A DNA stretch of 64,000 nt from Serpula lacrymans var. lacrymans S7.9. Its lineage: Eukaryota; Basidiomycota; Agaricomycetes; Boletales; Serpulaceae. Below are positions 24,551-42,221 of this stretch, in pieces. The position numbers were made by a program, and so were the translations under genes. The notes under the pieces are model-generated. The model did not search any database, was not told the origin of the DNA, and saw only the letters and a program-made list of their open reading frames with translations. The first letter of the stretch is position 1; the number at the start of each line of letters is the position of its first letter. The stretch spans positions 467,349-531,348 of the forward strand of contig NW_006763304.1 in assembly GCF_000218685.1 (NCBI RefSeq), given 5' to 3'.

Positions 24551-26131
24551 CGCAGGATATATGTGAAGATAGTGCGTCGGTTGTTCGGTCGATGACAGGG
24601 CGATTGGAGAGTATTATTAAGAGATGGGTCGAGTGTGCAAGTTAGTGCGGTCGTTGCGGTGAAGTGTAATCCGGGGCAAGGGCAGTTATTTGAAAAACAG
24701 ACAGCCAGTGTGATTTATAGGACACAGGATAAGCAAAAATGTGTTAGCATCGGATTCGATGATGGCTGAAATAAGTCAGAAAGGAGATGGCACTTTGAAA
24801 GGGGCGTATTGAGATGGAGCTAGAAGGATATGAAATGAACAGGCCCGGGGGCTCCACCACACTAAATTTGTTCTCGCTGTGTACGATCCCATCCATCCCC
24901 ACCAGCAGAGATCACTTCTATAGCCCAACTGTTGTCCGTCGCTGAGTATGATGAAACGGACTCACGGAATGTCCACAGATGGCAGAGGCATAGTGAGTGT
25001 CGACTTTTGTACGGTTAGTATACGACTTGGTGATGCTGTAAACTTTGATGTCGACGACCCGAAGAACTGAGAATGATACGAGAACGTGAATGTTCTTAAT
25101 CGTATTCGGTTTTGTAGGACACGACCGAGTTCCCGCGAGATCATCCAGTGTCCAAAGCAATATGTGAATCTAACCCAGCGCCGGCACTCTCAGGCTTACC
25201 GAAAACGGGACACATCTCTGCCCCCGGCCCTTACGCCCATTCAAGGCTTTTCAAGCACACAGGCTCTCACATACAAACGTGCGCTCAAAGATTCACAGAA
25301 ACGCTGGGAACGCATTCGACGGCTCTCAAAAGCCTATAACGACGCAGCCCGTCAGCCATCTCCGACATTTTCCATGCTTTACTTCCGGAACCATCAATTC
25401 CCAGACTTCGTCCACGGGACGCCATTAATGCATTGGGACAATGTTCTGTGAACGCTCAACAGTCTTGAGTATACAGGTTCGCCGCTTTGGAATCTCACCT
25501 GACTCGGAAATAATCTGTGCTTACAATGGCCTCGACACGGATGATGAATGATGGAGTACAGGAAAGCGAGGAAAGTGATCATCATGCTATCACGATGTAG
25601 CACCATTTCAGTCGCAATGGCAGATGAAACAGACTTGGGGGTACTGAGGAAAGTCATCAAAGAGACAGCGTCAAAGTTTTCATAATGCAACCAAAGATAT
25701 GCTCGAAACGTGATGCACTCTCGAATTGCAAGAAAGGTCATGAACATCTCAAGTCGATATTTTCGCACTGGAGGGGCGGGATACACGTGTTACAGCGTTG
25801 TCGCGATAATTCAGCAAAATCAGTGTCAGCTCAAGTCGTGAGGCAAAACAAACCCATCTGCTGCTATGACATACCAATGCTTGAAGGATAGAATATCACA
25901 GGGCCGTGTCTGTGGCAAAGCATTGACAAGCAGCAAGGCAGGAATCTAAATGTCGAACCTGCTGCGATAAATCGTCAATTTGCACAAGCTCACGAAGCAG
26001 ACTATTGAAAAGCTGTAACCAGATTCGTCACCAGAACGCACGATTTCATTCACCAAAGTAACAAACCAAAAACCGTATATAGACAGTACCAAATGTACAT
26101 ATTTCACCCCTTTGCCTCTGCATATCTTAGA
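24551..26131. other. Gene-poor stretch between RPI and AROM
   Basis: This includes the RPI promoter region (24551 to about 25050), one weak plus-strand ORF (25086-25451, listed separately) and the 3' side of AROM. No other gene was supported. Confidence 0.5.
25086..25451 (+). CDS. Hypothetical 121-aa ORF, uncertain
   Basis: An open frame of 121 codons is rich in Arg, Lys and Ser and includes a charged stretch (KRALKDSQKRWERIRRLSKA) that could be helical. No domain, signal or membrane segment is recognised. It lies divergently upstream of RPI in otherwise gene-free DNA and may be spurious. Confidence 0.22.
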   Translation: MNVLNRIRFCRTRPSSREIIQCPKQYVNLTQRRHSQAYRKRDTSLPPALTPIQGFSSTQALTYKRALKDSQKRWERIRRLSKAYNDAARQPSPTFSMLYFRNHQFPDFVHGTPLMHWDNVL

Positions 26132-31263
<5,132 letters not shown>

Positions 31264-31920
31264 TGTGGTGGATTTTAGAGATGGCCTCGCTTGGACCGAT
31301 GATGGTATATAAGTACTCTCTGCGCACTGCTGCTGATCAGAATAAGATCTCTTGATTATTCGGATTACCAGCGTGGGACACTGCGATGCATTTGACGGCG
31401 CCGAAACCGAATGGTGGCCGAAGGCATCATGGCAACATGCCAGCTGGGCTTAGCTGAACCTGTTCAAACTTGAAAGGACAAAAGCCGTGAGCAACGGAAG
31501 AACAAAGCTTTATCGATGGATGCGATAAGATGCAGGCCTGGCGTATGGGCGGTTGGCACTGTTGTTGCCAACGAGTATCGCCGTATGGGACCCATCCAAG
31601 GCATGCGGAAAAAATCGGAATACGGACCAAATGGTTAGATGTCGAGTATCCGGAAGATTTCCCGGAGCGTCTAAGCCGAGTCATTATCATTCTCTCCGTC
31701 ATTGTCCGGCTTCTTCCCGAATTGTAATAAAACCGCGGGCCATGGACGGATAGGAAATTTCAGAACGTCAGTACAGTACTCCACCTTTACTTTTCCTTTC
31801 GCTCCCTTGCCCTATTTCTTCGGACAACGATGCAGGTAGTTCGCAGCCAAGGTAAGGGAAGTTCTAACCTTGTATGCGGCCGGATGTTCAGGTCATTCTT
31901 TCCCAGCATGTTCCCGCTTT
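31264..31920. promoter_or_regulatory. Divergent promoter between ARO1 and the NADH dehydrogenase
   Basis: This 0.66 kb region should drive both genes. The minus-strand sequence ATGACTC (78-84 of the block starting at 31601, that is 31678-31684) is close to the Gcn4/CPC1 site, which would fit general amino-acid control of AROM. It is a single short match and could be chance. A purine/pyrimidine-rich stretch near 31780-31830 may be the core promoter of the plus-strand gene. Confidence 0.4.
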
Positions 31921-34468
31921 ATGTCCAGGTCTACGGTGCATTCTAGACTTCTACCCTCTCACGTCCAAAAACAGCTCTCTCTTCGAGTGATTTCGCGGGC
32001 ATTGGCGACAACTTCTGAGCCTGCAACATCGGGTGCACCAGTAAGAAAGTGCCTGACTGAGTCTCCTTGCTCTTTTGAAATTTGTTATCTTGAAGAGTCC
32101 TCCGCCTTCGCCTCCCAAACATCCAAAGTGGAAAGGCTTTCTCCAAACTTTAGGGCGTGTAACTCTTGTCACAATCATTGCAGGTAAGTACAATGCCAAC
32201 GGTACCCACGTGTTAAGCTTTAACATGTGAATGACTCTATTCAGCCACGGGAACATTTTACTATGTCACCCAAAAGGACCGTCATCCTGGAACGCAGCTT
32301 CCATTCGATCCCGAGAAGAAAACTCTAGTTATTTTAGGAAGTGGCTGGGCTGCTACCAGTCTCCTCAAGGGACTGGACACCACTCATTACAACACTGTAA
32401 GGATGTCATCGATAAGCTAGTCTATAGATAGATTAACACCCTTCGTCCAGATTGTTGTCAGCCCAAAGAATTTCTTCCTCTTTACGCCATTACTTCCTAG
32501 TGTGGCCGTTGGCACGTTGAATGCACGATCTATCCTACAACGTGAGCATCTTCTTAGGAAGCATTCCACGTCTAGTAACAATGAACTGTGTAGCCACGAG
32601 ATATATCACGCGCTTCAAGAATCGTCAGGTTTCCGTAATCGAAGCCGAGGCCAAAGTTGTTGATGTCTGTCCATTATGACACACCCACTAATCCATCACG
32701 CTGACATTGTTCATAGCCCATTAACAAAACAGTGACCTTCTCTGGTACGTACCTCCCACATTTACAGTAACTATCACATTTATTTGATCTCTCCTTCCTC
32801 AGACGACTCGGAGATCCAAGGCAAAGTATCGTCGACTACAATTCCTTATGATTACCTCGTATATGCCGTCGGTGCTGAAACTCAGACTTTCGGAATCCCT
32901 GGAGTCAAGAAGCATGCTTGTTTCATGAAGGAGTTGCATGACGCTGAGCGGGTAAGTCGTTGCTACCGGACTTAAGCAGCACGGTTGATTATTGTCTCCA
33001 GATGCAAAGGCAGTTCATGGACTGTAAGTCGGTTGTCAGCATATGACACCATTGTGAACATGAATAATGAATGATTACACTTTAGGTGTTGAGTCTGCTG
33101 CGTTCCCTGGTCAAAGTGATCAAGAGATCGATCGTCTTCTCCATATGGTGAGAGATTGCACTCGGAGTGTTTTATTGCTAAGGCCTAATGTCCATCACAG
33201 GTGGTTGTTGGTGGTGGCCCTACAGGAGTGGAACTCAGGTTCGCTTTTGTTGCGCCACCGTTTGCAGAATATACTCATTCATCTATACAGTGGAGAGTTA
33301 CACGATTTCTTAGAGGTTGGTAGCCAATTTAAAACTTAAAAACCTTAGTTTCATTGTGTCTTATTCCTTTTCTATTTAGGATGACCTCAAGAGTTGGTAC
33401 CCCGAGCTTGCCAGCAGAATCCGAATCACGCTGGTCGAAGCTCTTCCTTCCGTGTTGCCTATGTTCAGTAAGAAATTAATCGACTATACTGAATCCACGT
33501 TCAAGGAATCGAAGATCGATATTCTCACCAAAACCATGGTGAAGGAGGTCAAAGATAAAAGTGTGGTCTTGCAGATGCCCGACAAGAGCATCGCAGAAGT
33601 ACCATGCGGCATGGTTGTCTGGGCTGCGGTGAGACTTTTCTTCCGTCCTCTAATTTGTCCGGAAAGTTGACGTCTAGTTACCAAGGGAAACACAGGGCGA
33701 CAGGTGACGCGGGACCTGATGGCGAAATTGCCAGAGGAGCAGACTAACAAGCGTGGAATTACCGTTGATGGTGTGTATTTTTCGAATTGGTGCTGCATCC
33801 ACCCTGCCCAATTTCGGTTTGCATTTTCCAGATCATCTAATGATGAAGGGGTCAAATGGCAGTATATTTGCCGTTGGAGACTGCACAGCTTCTTCGTATG
33901 CTCCCACTGCCCAAGTTGCATCTCAGCAAGGCGCATACCTCGCTCGCATTTTTGCATTGGTAGCCAAGAAAGATAACCTCGAAGCGCAGCTCGTCAAGTT
34001 GGAAGGGACGACGGAGCCTGAAAAGCAGGCTGAAGCCGACCGTATCAGGAAACAAATCGACAAGATTAAACTGAAGCCTTTCCACTACTCCCATCAAGGC
34101 TCTTTAGCGTGAGTTCATAGTTACCACAATATCTCTCGCTAATGTGTTTACTGTAGTTACATTGGATCAGAAAAGGCCGTTGCAGACTTGCCCATTTTTG
34201 GACATGAGGTGGGTGTTTTGCTCATTGTACGTGGCCTTATGCACTGATTTCTGAAAACTTGCTTCAGTGGGCCAGTGGAGGCGTGGCGACGTACCTTTTC
34301 TGGCGAAGCGCGTACCTCAGTACCCTATTTTCCTTGCGTAACCGCACCCTCGTTGCGTCCGACTGGTTAAGAGTCAAGCTCTTTGGACGGTCAGTCAACA
34401 CCTGTTGGATCACTTCACTTCCTCGTACTCATGCGCAGCTTTTCGTTAGTGACGTGAGCCGCGATTGA
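31921..34468 (+). CDS. External alternative NADH:ubiquinone oxidoreductase (type II, NDE)
   Basis: This rotenone-insensitive single-subunit dehydrogenase oxidises NADH and reduces ubiquinone without pumping protons. Seventeen exons (31921..32040, 32096..32183, 32245..32396, 32451..32541, 32594..32664, 32717..32744, 32803..32951, 33002..33023, 33086..33147, 33201..33238, 33291..33315, 33380..33628, 33686..33770, 33832..34108, 34157..34208, 34268..34389, 34450..34468) close to 549 aa. An Arg/Ser-rich presequence is followed by a single hydrophobic segment (TLVTIIAATGTFYYV), typical of enzymes anchored facing the intermembrane space. Two Rossmann motifs are present: VILGSGWAATSLLKGL and VVVGGGPTGVELSGEL. 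IFAVGDCTASSYAPTAQVA is the FAD/quinone region and the C-terminus ends in the membrane-associated LFGRDVSRD. A charged insert around KKDNLEAQLVKLEGTTEPEK has no clear EF-hand. Confidence 0.93.
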
Positions 34469-36446
34469 AAGGCGTGCCTTTATTATCGATAAACTTTATG
34501 CGACATAGACATAGACGCTAGAGCCGCACTTAGAGAGCGGACATGCTCATAGACATTTCTATTGGTATTAGTAGTTTTTTCTATACGCAGTAATTATACT
34601 CGAGCTTGATTAAGGCTGTGAAGCCTTGCATTCTACTATGCAGTGGTTTCTTAGTATCCCGAGTTTGCGCCCCCCATTTTTTCCCCCTTTGGAATAGAAC
34701 CCACTAGGTTACTGTGATTTTACTGTAGTGACGGTTGACACTTCACTGGTACATGTATGACATTCACGTCCAAAACCAACGTCTCCGCCGCTGAGTTTCA
34801 AGCCGAAGGACTCTGAAATTCAACCGGAAGACCAACTTGAATGGAAGTCTTTCAAGTTGCCATACAACACATCACAGCTCGCCAATATTGGTTTTATCAC
34901 AAAAACTTCTATATTATATATCCTCGAACATGGTGCGTCAAGGATCATTGAGCTTGAAATCTTCAGGTTTAATGAAGCCTTGAACAACCATGGATATCCT
35001 CGAGCTTTGTGTTAACTTCGTGCGTAATCTCTTTCTACCGTCGGGGTTGTCGCCATGTAATTGTTCTGCGTTCATGGATCCAACGTCTTCTACCTCATAA
35101 TTACGCAGGTGGAGCACTGTGTGGCTTTATCTAGCTTTCGAGACAGTTATAAGGAGTGGTAAAGAGTGCTGCCGAGCTCTACATTCCACCATAGTCCTTT
35201 TCGTGCTGAAACGATTAAGGTCAGGGGAGGTTATATCGAGTTGACGCCAGGGGCGCAGTAATCTCCGAGAAATTTCGGTGCCTGCGAATGGATTTTGATA
35301 GGCAAATAATTCGTTTCCTACGGAGATAGACCACTGGTTTGTGCGCAGTGCTAGTATATCCAAACCAGTCCAGGAATTGCAACAACATCAGATTCTTGTT
35401 TTAGTAGCGTAGGTAGAGAGGGAAGTACTAATGTAATGGTGAGTTAACCTTTTACTATAAGAGAGCCCATTTAACTTGAATTACCTAGCTCCGTCTTGCC
35501 CAGCATATAGTCCGGGCCTTATTCGCTGTGGTATTTACAGGTGCTACGTACAGCAATCCCGGACCAGCTAATGCTTCATTTCGCTTTGCATGTGGACCCT
35601 TATCAAGTTCCGCCAGGATTATGTTCCCATCAGCTTTATGCTGCGGACTTCTTTGCTCCGTATTAAGTTTTTTATCGACTTTAGTTGGATGTCACAGGGG
35701 ATAGTCAGGTGCACTTGATCATATCTTGCTATCCAGTCCCGTCGCTGACAGAAGTTATGGCTTCTGTTCTTCAGTGTCCATTCATAGCATGAAGAGTGTC
35801 ACGCATGTCTCCTATTTAATTGTTATCCTCGGCAGCAGAACGCTCGCTTTTGGTGTGCCGTCTGCGAAGTTTATTCAAGTACTATCCAATGATTTGAGTG
35901 CGTGTCCCTACAACGTTGGTTTCATAAAAATAATCAAGGTCAAAGTTGAGGTCTGTTATGACTTGTGGTCTGCCTCGTTTACTGGATAGCAATAACGGGA
36001 ATCGTTGAACAGGTACAACAACCTGGTGGCTTGGATCCATTGTCCTCCGGCGCTTGCGCTTCCATTTGTTTCCATATCAGGACCGTGCGAATACCAAATG
36101 TAGCTAATCTGACTTTGATCTATACACGCGTTTTAGGCATGTTAGCCAGACACGAGAGGCCGTCAGAGCCTCCTTATCCCTGCTCAGGTCTATTTGTTTC
36201 GATAGCAAAAACACGTTTTTCCGGACTTCGATCACATCTATTCATGGCTGGGGCACGGTGGTATTGCTGCTTTAGTTCAGCTGCCATAAGGTCTGCTTGA
36301 ACCTTTTCTACCACCAAGGTCTATCCCTCGTTTTCTGTCTTGACCTTCATCCGTTTTTGCTTTGCTTCATAAACTATCGGGCTCTACGCCTCTCGTCCTC
36401 TCCTTTGACTCTATCTCTGTTTTCAGATTACCGTTCTACTGGTCCA
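34469..36446. other. Gene-poor interval of about 2 kb
   Basis: This is the longest stretch without a supported gene in the left part of the window. Only short chance frames occur (minus 35127-35363, plus 35726-35989). The right part should hold the ferric reductase promoter. I saw no transposon ends or repeats. Confidence 0.45.
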
Positions 36447-38673
36447 ATGTCGCAGGAGACTTACGACGCCCCAGGAACTTCCTCATCTATCGATCCTTTT
36501 AAGTTGGTCTTCCATGTCGACATCTTTATACTCGCAGCTGCTGGAGTATTCGCTCTCGCATCATTTCCAAGAGCTATCGCTCGTTTTTCCCGTGCTGCAG
36601 AATGGCGGCAAGGCCACATTCTTAGATCTGTGAATTTAGAGCAAAGGAGGCCTCGAAGACCTGCGATGCGTACTGTACAATCGTTGAACGAGCAACAGGG
36701 TAGTAGTGAAGGGCCCGCGGACATGACCACTGAGGAATCACATACCTACTTCTCGCACAGTCATCTGGTCCGACATCCGCAAGCGAAGCCAGCAGGCTGG
36801 TCACTTCCTCCTCATGTCCGGGCGTGGTCTTCTATTGTCCCCCCTGTCGCTTCCCTGTTACGATATAGAATTGAAGCTGGGCTATCCCTCGGCCAAGTGC
36901 TGATATTGACGATATACTTCTCAGTCCTCATTTATGCTACATTCCTCGACTCTAACCCCTTTGATGATCCTTATAGAAGTGGATTTGTGGCCATGTCCCA
37001 GATTCCTGTCGTGTATATTTTGGCAACCAAGAATAATTTATTGGGCATGTTTATTGGTGTGGGATATGAGAAGGTAAAGTCATCCATGGTCTATCTTTGA
37101 ACGGGGATCTAAGCTGAAGTCGCTAAATGCCCCAGTTGAATTATATCCATCGTTTTTCGGGGAAAATGTTGTTGCTTGCATCAAATATACACGCGGTGGG
37201 CTATTGTGAGTTCCTTGCATTTACTCTGGCTGAATATTTTATGACAATTATTCCAGTCTATCAGTGGTCTTATCAAGGAACTTTCAAGAAGTGGATAAGT
37301 TATCCTAGCAATTCGTGGGGTCTTGCGGCCCTCATTTGCCTCGATATTCTGTACTTTTTTTCAACGTCATTCTGGCGTCAGAAAGCATACAACATATTTT
37401 TCGCCTCTCATGCCTTGGGATTTGTGGTCTTTCTTCCTGCAGTAAGTTGTTCCCCAAAACCCGTAAACAATAACCAATATTCATGGCCATCATTCAAAGG
37501 TCTACTACCATCAACCTACTATGCTACCCTATATATTAACTGCCGCTGGTGCTTACGGCTTCGACCACCTCCTTAGGCTTCTGAAGACACGTCTATGTAA
37601 TGCAAGAATCCGGCCTATTCCTGACATGGTCACAACTCGCGTGGAAATCCCAGAATTGAACGCAGGATGGCGTGCGGGTCAACACGTCCGATTGCGCATC
37701 ATCTCCTCAGGCATGGGCTGGTGGGGTTGGGCCGAAACGCATCCCTTCACCATTGCAGGTGTGAGCAAAACGCAGGAGGGTCTTGTGTTGTTCTGCAAGA
37801 AGACGGGCGGTTGGACGAGCAAGTTGTATGAGATGGCAAAGATAGCTGGATATGGCGAACGCGGGTTTGGTTCAGGTCGTAATGTTAAGGTTATGATAGA
37901 GGGCCCTTATGGTACGTATCATTTTCTTCAGTTAGCTTGTTCGTTTCAAAACCAATATGGACTCGGTCAGGCGGACCTGGACATTCCGTATTTGCAAGCT
38001 ACTCAGCTGCCATTTTTGTCGTTGGTGGAAGTGGTATAACCTTTGCTCTCGCTGCTTTACAAGACTTGCTCCAGGTACTATTTAAATGCAATATTGCCAC
38101 TTCCCATTCTAATTGTCTCCCAGAGAGATGCTGAAGGCGCGAGTAGAGTCAAGATTATCGAAGTGATATGGAGCGTCCAGGACCCATGTAAGCACTCATC
38201 ATACTGAAAACAAACCGATGATATCACCGTATTCACACCCGTACCATAGCTTCGTTGACACCACTAATTCCGCAACTCACGGCCCTAATCCAGCAAAGTG
38301 TATATGCTCCTCTGAGAATTTCAGTACATTACACGCGCGCTTCTGCTTCTCCTGAACTAAACAAAGAGTTCCTTCCACCTGGCTTATCTCTCAGCGCAGG
38401 TCGCCCCAAGACTGCAAAGGTGCTGGACGCTGTGATCTCGCAAGCAGTGTCTTACGGATCTGGTGTAAAAGCCTCTATGGATATCACGGGCGTTGTCGTG
38501 GCAGTGTGTGGGCCAGTCGGGCTCGGTGATGAAGTCTCGGGTATTATTGCACAGGTTGACGCTGGCAGGAGATGGGCCGTTGGAGGCATTGAATTACATG
38601 AAGAGTAAGTAATCATTCTTCCTTGTCAATTTGCAGCGAGCTGAAAGACTACTACAGAGTTTTTGGGTGGTAA
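36447..38673 (+). CDS. Ferric reductase (FRE-type, transmembrane)
   Basis: The 610-aa plasma-membrane reductase is joined from 36447..37073, 37136..37205, 37257..37441, 37500..37911, 37971..38074, 38124..38187, 38250..38604 and a 16-nt last exon 38658..38673. Membrane helices carry paired histidines in YIHRFSGKMLLLASNIHAVG and in ASHALGFVVFLPAV/YYHQ, the expected haem ligands. The cytosolic half has the FAD site WAETHPFTIAG, the NADPH-binding VVGGSGITFALA, and CGPVGLGDEV near the C-terminus. It ends EVFGW, the usual last residues of fungal ferric reductases. The family reduces extracellular Fe(III) chelates for high-affinity uptake; some members reduce copper. No neighbouring permease or ferroxidase gene is present. 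Confidence 0.92.
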
Positions 38674-39054
38674 ATGTCAGTTTGTAAGATTACGTGTACA
38701 ATATATTTTACTGGGTCTCATGATATGAGCTGGCTTTTAAGCAGCGTATTGAGGACCATGTCTTCACTTAGGAGACTCGAGAAAGGCTAGCAATTCATAT
38801 CATTGCAGCCGCATAACGCTGTTTTCTGAAATAAATCTGACCTTCTCCGGACATAGCTCAGTGTCCATCGGCTGAGAAGATTCCTGAGATATTGCTTTGG
38901 CCGACTTGACGGCTCCAGGACTCTCAAGCATCTTCTTACGAGGAATCTAGAGACATTACAAAAAAACATGATTGCACCTAAGTTTAATACTGTCCACTAC
39001 CAAGACTAATATACAATGTCGAACGCGCAGAAACAGCTGGCTCAAGGACGTCTT
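38674..39054. other. Convergent 3' region
   Basis: This holds the 3' untranslated regions of the converging ferric reductase and endoglucanase genes. Nothing else was recognised. Confidence 0.5.
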
Positions 39055-40078
39055 TTAGTTAATAGACAAGCTATAAGCAGATCTATAAAAGACACTTTAG
39101 CCATTTTATCTCAGACATGGGAAAGAGGATAGACTTACGTGGTCAAAGTGGCAGTTCCAGTAGTCGCCTCTGTTCCGGCTTGAGCAGTTGTGAGATATTG
39201 CGAGGTGCTGACTCCTTCATTGTCAACCAGGTACTAGATTGGACGACACAAAAGGACGGTTTTTATGAGGATCTCACTTCAAGAGTAAGAAAGAAAAGAC
39301 AATAGTTTCGCACAGTTAAGAATGGATAAATGTCCGTGCTGAAACTCTGGATGGTGCCGCTACTCGGGAGGTACGAGAAAACATTGTTGGCGCCATTGGA
39401 TCCGGAATACAAGTCCCTAACGAAGAAGGTCACAGTTGAAACCAACCGCTCAACCTAGGCAAAGCACGCACCAGGTATATCCGCCGAGTGCAATACCGGT
39501 TGCGACAGGTACAGCATCACCACTGGAGTTATAATCAGCTGAAATAGGACCAGAATTGTAGTTTGCAAGCCAAATCATGATCTCGTTGACGTTAGAACCG
39601 CCAGAAGTATCCGACGTGAACAAGTCGTATGCAACGTCTCCTACGACTGTTCCAGTGCTGGCCTGAGACCAGTCCCAGGTAGTCTACGGCCCAAAATAAC
39701 GACCATTCAGAACATTCAATACCCATGACTTTAAAGGAAACAATATACAGGCATGCTCGAAATCGCGCTAAGCTGTTGGTTGATGCCGTCATCAAGCTGA
39801 ATGTCAGAAAAGCTCTTTACGCTCGAACCGCCCGTCCACGTCCAGTTCGTCGTCCACGCAACCGTAGTACCGCTCAGAGACACGAGCTGTGAACATTGAG
39901 AGCCCGATGTAGCATCGGACTCGCCCCAAAGATCTGTGTTCAGAGAGTATTGCCCCGCGGTAACGCTGTCATATTGTCCGCAAATGACAGAGGTATCGAC
40001 AGTGGTCCGGCGTTCGTTCAGGACTAAAGCAGAGGAAACAAGGGGAAGAAGCAAGACTAGCGCTGAGAGGGACAACAT
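39055..40078 (-). CDS. GH12 endoglucanase / xyloglucanase, secreted
   Basis: Five exons (40078..39749, 39683..39472, 39416..39314, 39233..39139, 39082..39055) give 255 aa, the usual size of a single-domain GH12 enzyme. A signal peptide ([19 protein letters not shown]) precedes the mature domain. GH12 landmarks run in order: [51 protein letters not shown], then [10 protein letters not shown] with the catalytic nucleophile, [13 protein letters not shown], and GTEATTG with the acid/base Glu. The family cleaves beta-1,4-glucan or xyloglucan in plant cell walls, so this supports a plant-biomass-degrading lifestyle. No cellulose-binding module is attached. Both catalytic Glu residues are intact. 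Confidence 0.93.
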
Positions 40079-41102
40079 AGTTGATGTAAAGTCTGGATGG
40101 TGAGCTCTCGACTTCAGTCAGGGCTGAGACGTTAAAGAGACAGGGCACCTTATATACGAAACGAATATCCTCCTTGTAGAAGCTTGGCTTAACACATGAG
40201 AGTCGCACCTCAACAAACAACATACCTGTGAACGAGAGATCACGGAGAAATGTAATTACTACGTCAAATCCAAAATTGTTCCAATGGTTTTCCGGTAGCC
40301 AAGGTAGTTCCTGGAAGTTCTTGCGAAAGTAAGCACGGGCCGCGGTCGTCTCTGAAAAAATACGAGCCCGTGAATATCATTTTTAGACCAGCTACGCATC
40401 TTGAGTACTGGTGAAAAATAGGACACTGCTACAGCACAAGAGATAGCATCAATAACTACTGTTGATACCAACCATGCTCTCCCAAGTCTGGTTGAAAGAA
40501 CAATTGAAACTTGAATCTTAGAGGATCACTGAATGAGCAGGGCTATCAAATGATCTTGGGGAGCATGTGCTGCATGGATACTTCTTAGTCGGAACCTTTC
40601 AATGTACCAGAACTCGGTATTCGTTTGAATCAAACCAACTTAAACGCACGAGAAGTTTGGGCTGGGCGTACCTTGACATATTTAACATGCAAACGGCTGC
40701 CTTTATGTTCATGAGAATCCACGGAGATGCTCTCGTTATCGAATTCAGACAATTATGAGATGAAATGTTGTCTCGAAGTTGCAACCTGTGAACTCGAAAG
40801 ATCTGCGCTGGCATAGGCGTACCGCCCGGCCCGTCGGGGGAATGCGTCGCGTGCAAAGTCAAGGCCATGTCATTTCTTGTTGCGACGCGTCGGAGAACGA
40901 GAACGGGACACATACTCAGGCTAGTGTGCACTCAGCTGACAGTCCAGTCCGGGGTCGATTGTAACAAATACTAGATATTGCGTGGAATGCTCTGATTCAC
41001 TTTGTGTTATCACGATCAGAAACAAGATATATCATAATAAGAGTTAAGTGATGTAAAATATCATGATACAACAAACTTGGGTTGCTCAAATACACGCTTT
41101 GC
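40079..41102. other. Upstream region of the GH12 gene
   Basis: About 1 kb lies between the GH12 start and the end of the CsbD-like gene. Apart from the TATA-like box I found no gene; frames at 40567-40758 and 40599-40931 overlap on opposite strands and lack domain signals. Confidence 0.5.
40149..40156 (-). promoter_or_regulatory. TATA box of the GH12 gene
   Basis: On the minus strand the sequence reads TATATAAG about 70 bp before the ATG at 40078, consistent with a regulated secreted-enzyme promoter. Confidence 0.5.
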
Positions 41103-41726
41103 TTAAGACTTTCCTGACATATATTTCATGTTTTCAGTATTTCCTCCCTCCCGCTGATGTTGGGCCTGTTCAGTTCCTTCTGGAGAAATCGTCGCTGCCT
41201 GCTCCTTTTCACCTTTCTCTTTCAAGCTGCTACTGTGACCTCCGGATTCCGTACTCCCCTGCGTAGCTTGACGTTGTTCTTCCTTTTCTTCTGGTGTAGT
41301 GAATGGATCCTCATCCTTAGATCGTATCAGCAAAAAAACACTGATTCTAGTAGGACTAGAATAAAACCTTTGCTTCCTTCTCCTGGCTCTTTAATTCACC
41401 AGTTCTGCGTTTACGACCACGCTCAACAAGGTCGGAGTTGTTCGTGAGCTTTCCTTTTGCCTCTTCTTTCAATCCAGTTATTTTTTCACCAACGCGCTAC
41501 CCAATCACGTCAGTCAAAATGTCATATTTATTTTGCGAGTAATATCTAAACCACTCACGACTTGATCACCGTAGTTGGGCCCAATGCCTAAAGCCCCTGC
41601 ATGTCGCTGCTCTGGGTACCCTTCATACGCTTGGTTTGGTGCTGCACCTGTTTCATTTGGTGCGGTCGTGGGCTGAACATTTGAGCCAATGGCGGAAGGA
41701 TGAACGTCAGAATGCGAAGTCGACAT
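41103..41726 (-). CDS. Small Lys/Glu-rich hydrophilic protein with CsbD-like central motif
   Basis: Three exons (41726..41559, 41496..41368, 41315..41103), all with phase-0 junctions, encode 169 aa without signal or membrane segment. The middle exon reads RVGEKITGLKEEAKGKL followed by NSDLVERGRKRRTGELK, which fits the CsbD-like pattern (x-G-x-x-K-E-x-x-G-K-x-T-x-N-x-x-L-x-x-x-G). CsbD-like proteins are stress-associated hydrophilic proteins; their molecular function is unknown. The last exon is a low-complexity Glu/Gln/Ser/Gly tail. The function is inferred only. It is divergent from the acyltransferase gene. Confidence 0.7.
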
Positions 41727-42221
41727 AATTCAATTGTGAGATCGAGTGTTATATTATAGGTGGGTATATCACAATGGTGGTACTATTCCTTGCACTTATA
41801 AAGAGGCTAGCTTTAGGCCAAGCTCTAAGCTTATGACTCTGGGCTGGCATCCAAACGAGCATAGTGAATGACGCAGAGGGGCTGTGAGTGAATGACTGCA
41901 TGACGAGTGTATGATGTCATCCGTCGTTCCGTATTAGGATTCAGCAATTTGCTCCCGTTACAGCAATAGAACCCACGGTCGTACAACTTGGAGGGTTTGC
42001 CAACTTGGTGTTTGTCTCTGACCAAGTCATCGTGGTCAACTGTCTTTAACGCGTACTCTACCCCACTTCTTCACTCGGATTAAGGCTTATCAAGGAAGTA
42101 TATTGCATCGAACGCGGGCCCGAGAGGGACCTGCAATGACTCGCAATGACTCTTGGTAACCGTCGTGGTTGCTATAAATATTTGCTACTTTCCAGCTAAT
42201 AAAATCAAAGAACTACCCAAC
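41727..42221. promoter_or_regulatory. Divergent promoter (CsbD-like / acyltransferase)
   Basis: Each side has a TATA-like box at usual distance: minus-strand CTTTATAAG at 41795-41803, about 70 bp from the CsbD-like start, and plus-strand TATAAATA at 42173-42180, about 42-49 bp from the acyltransferase start. Confidence 0.5.
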
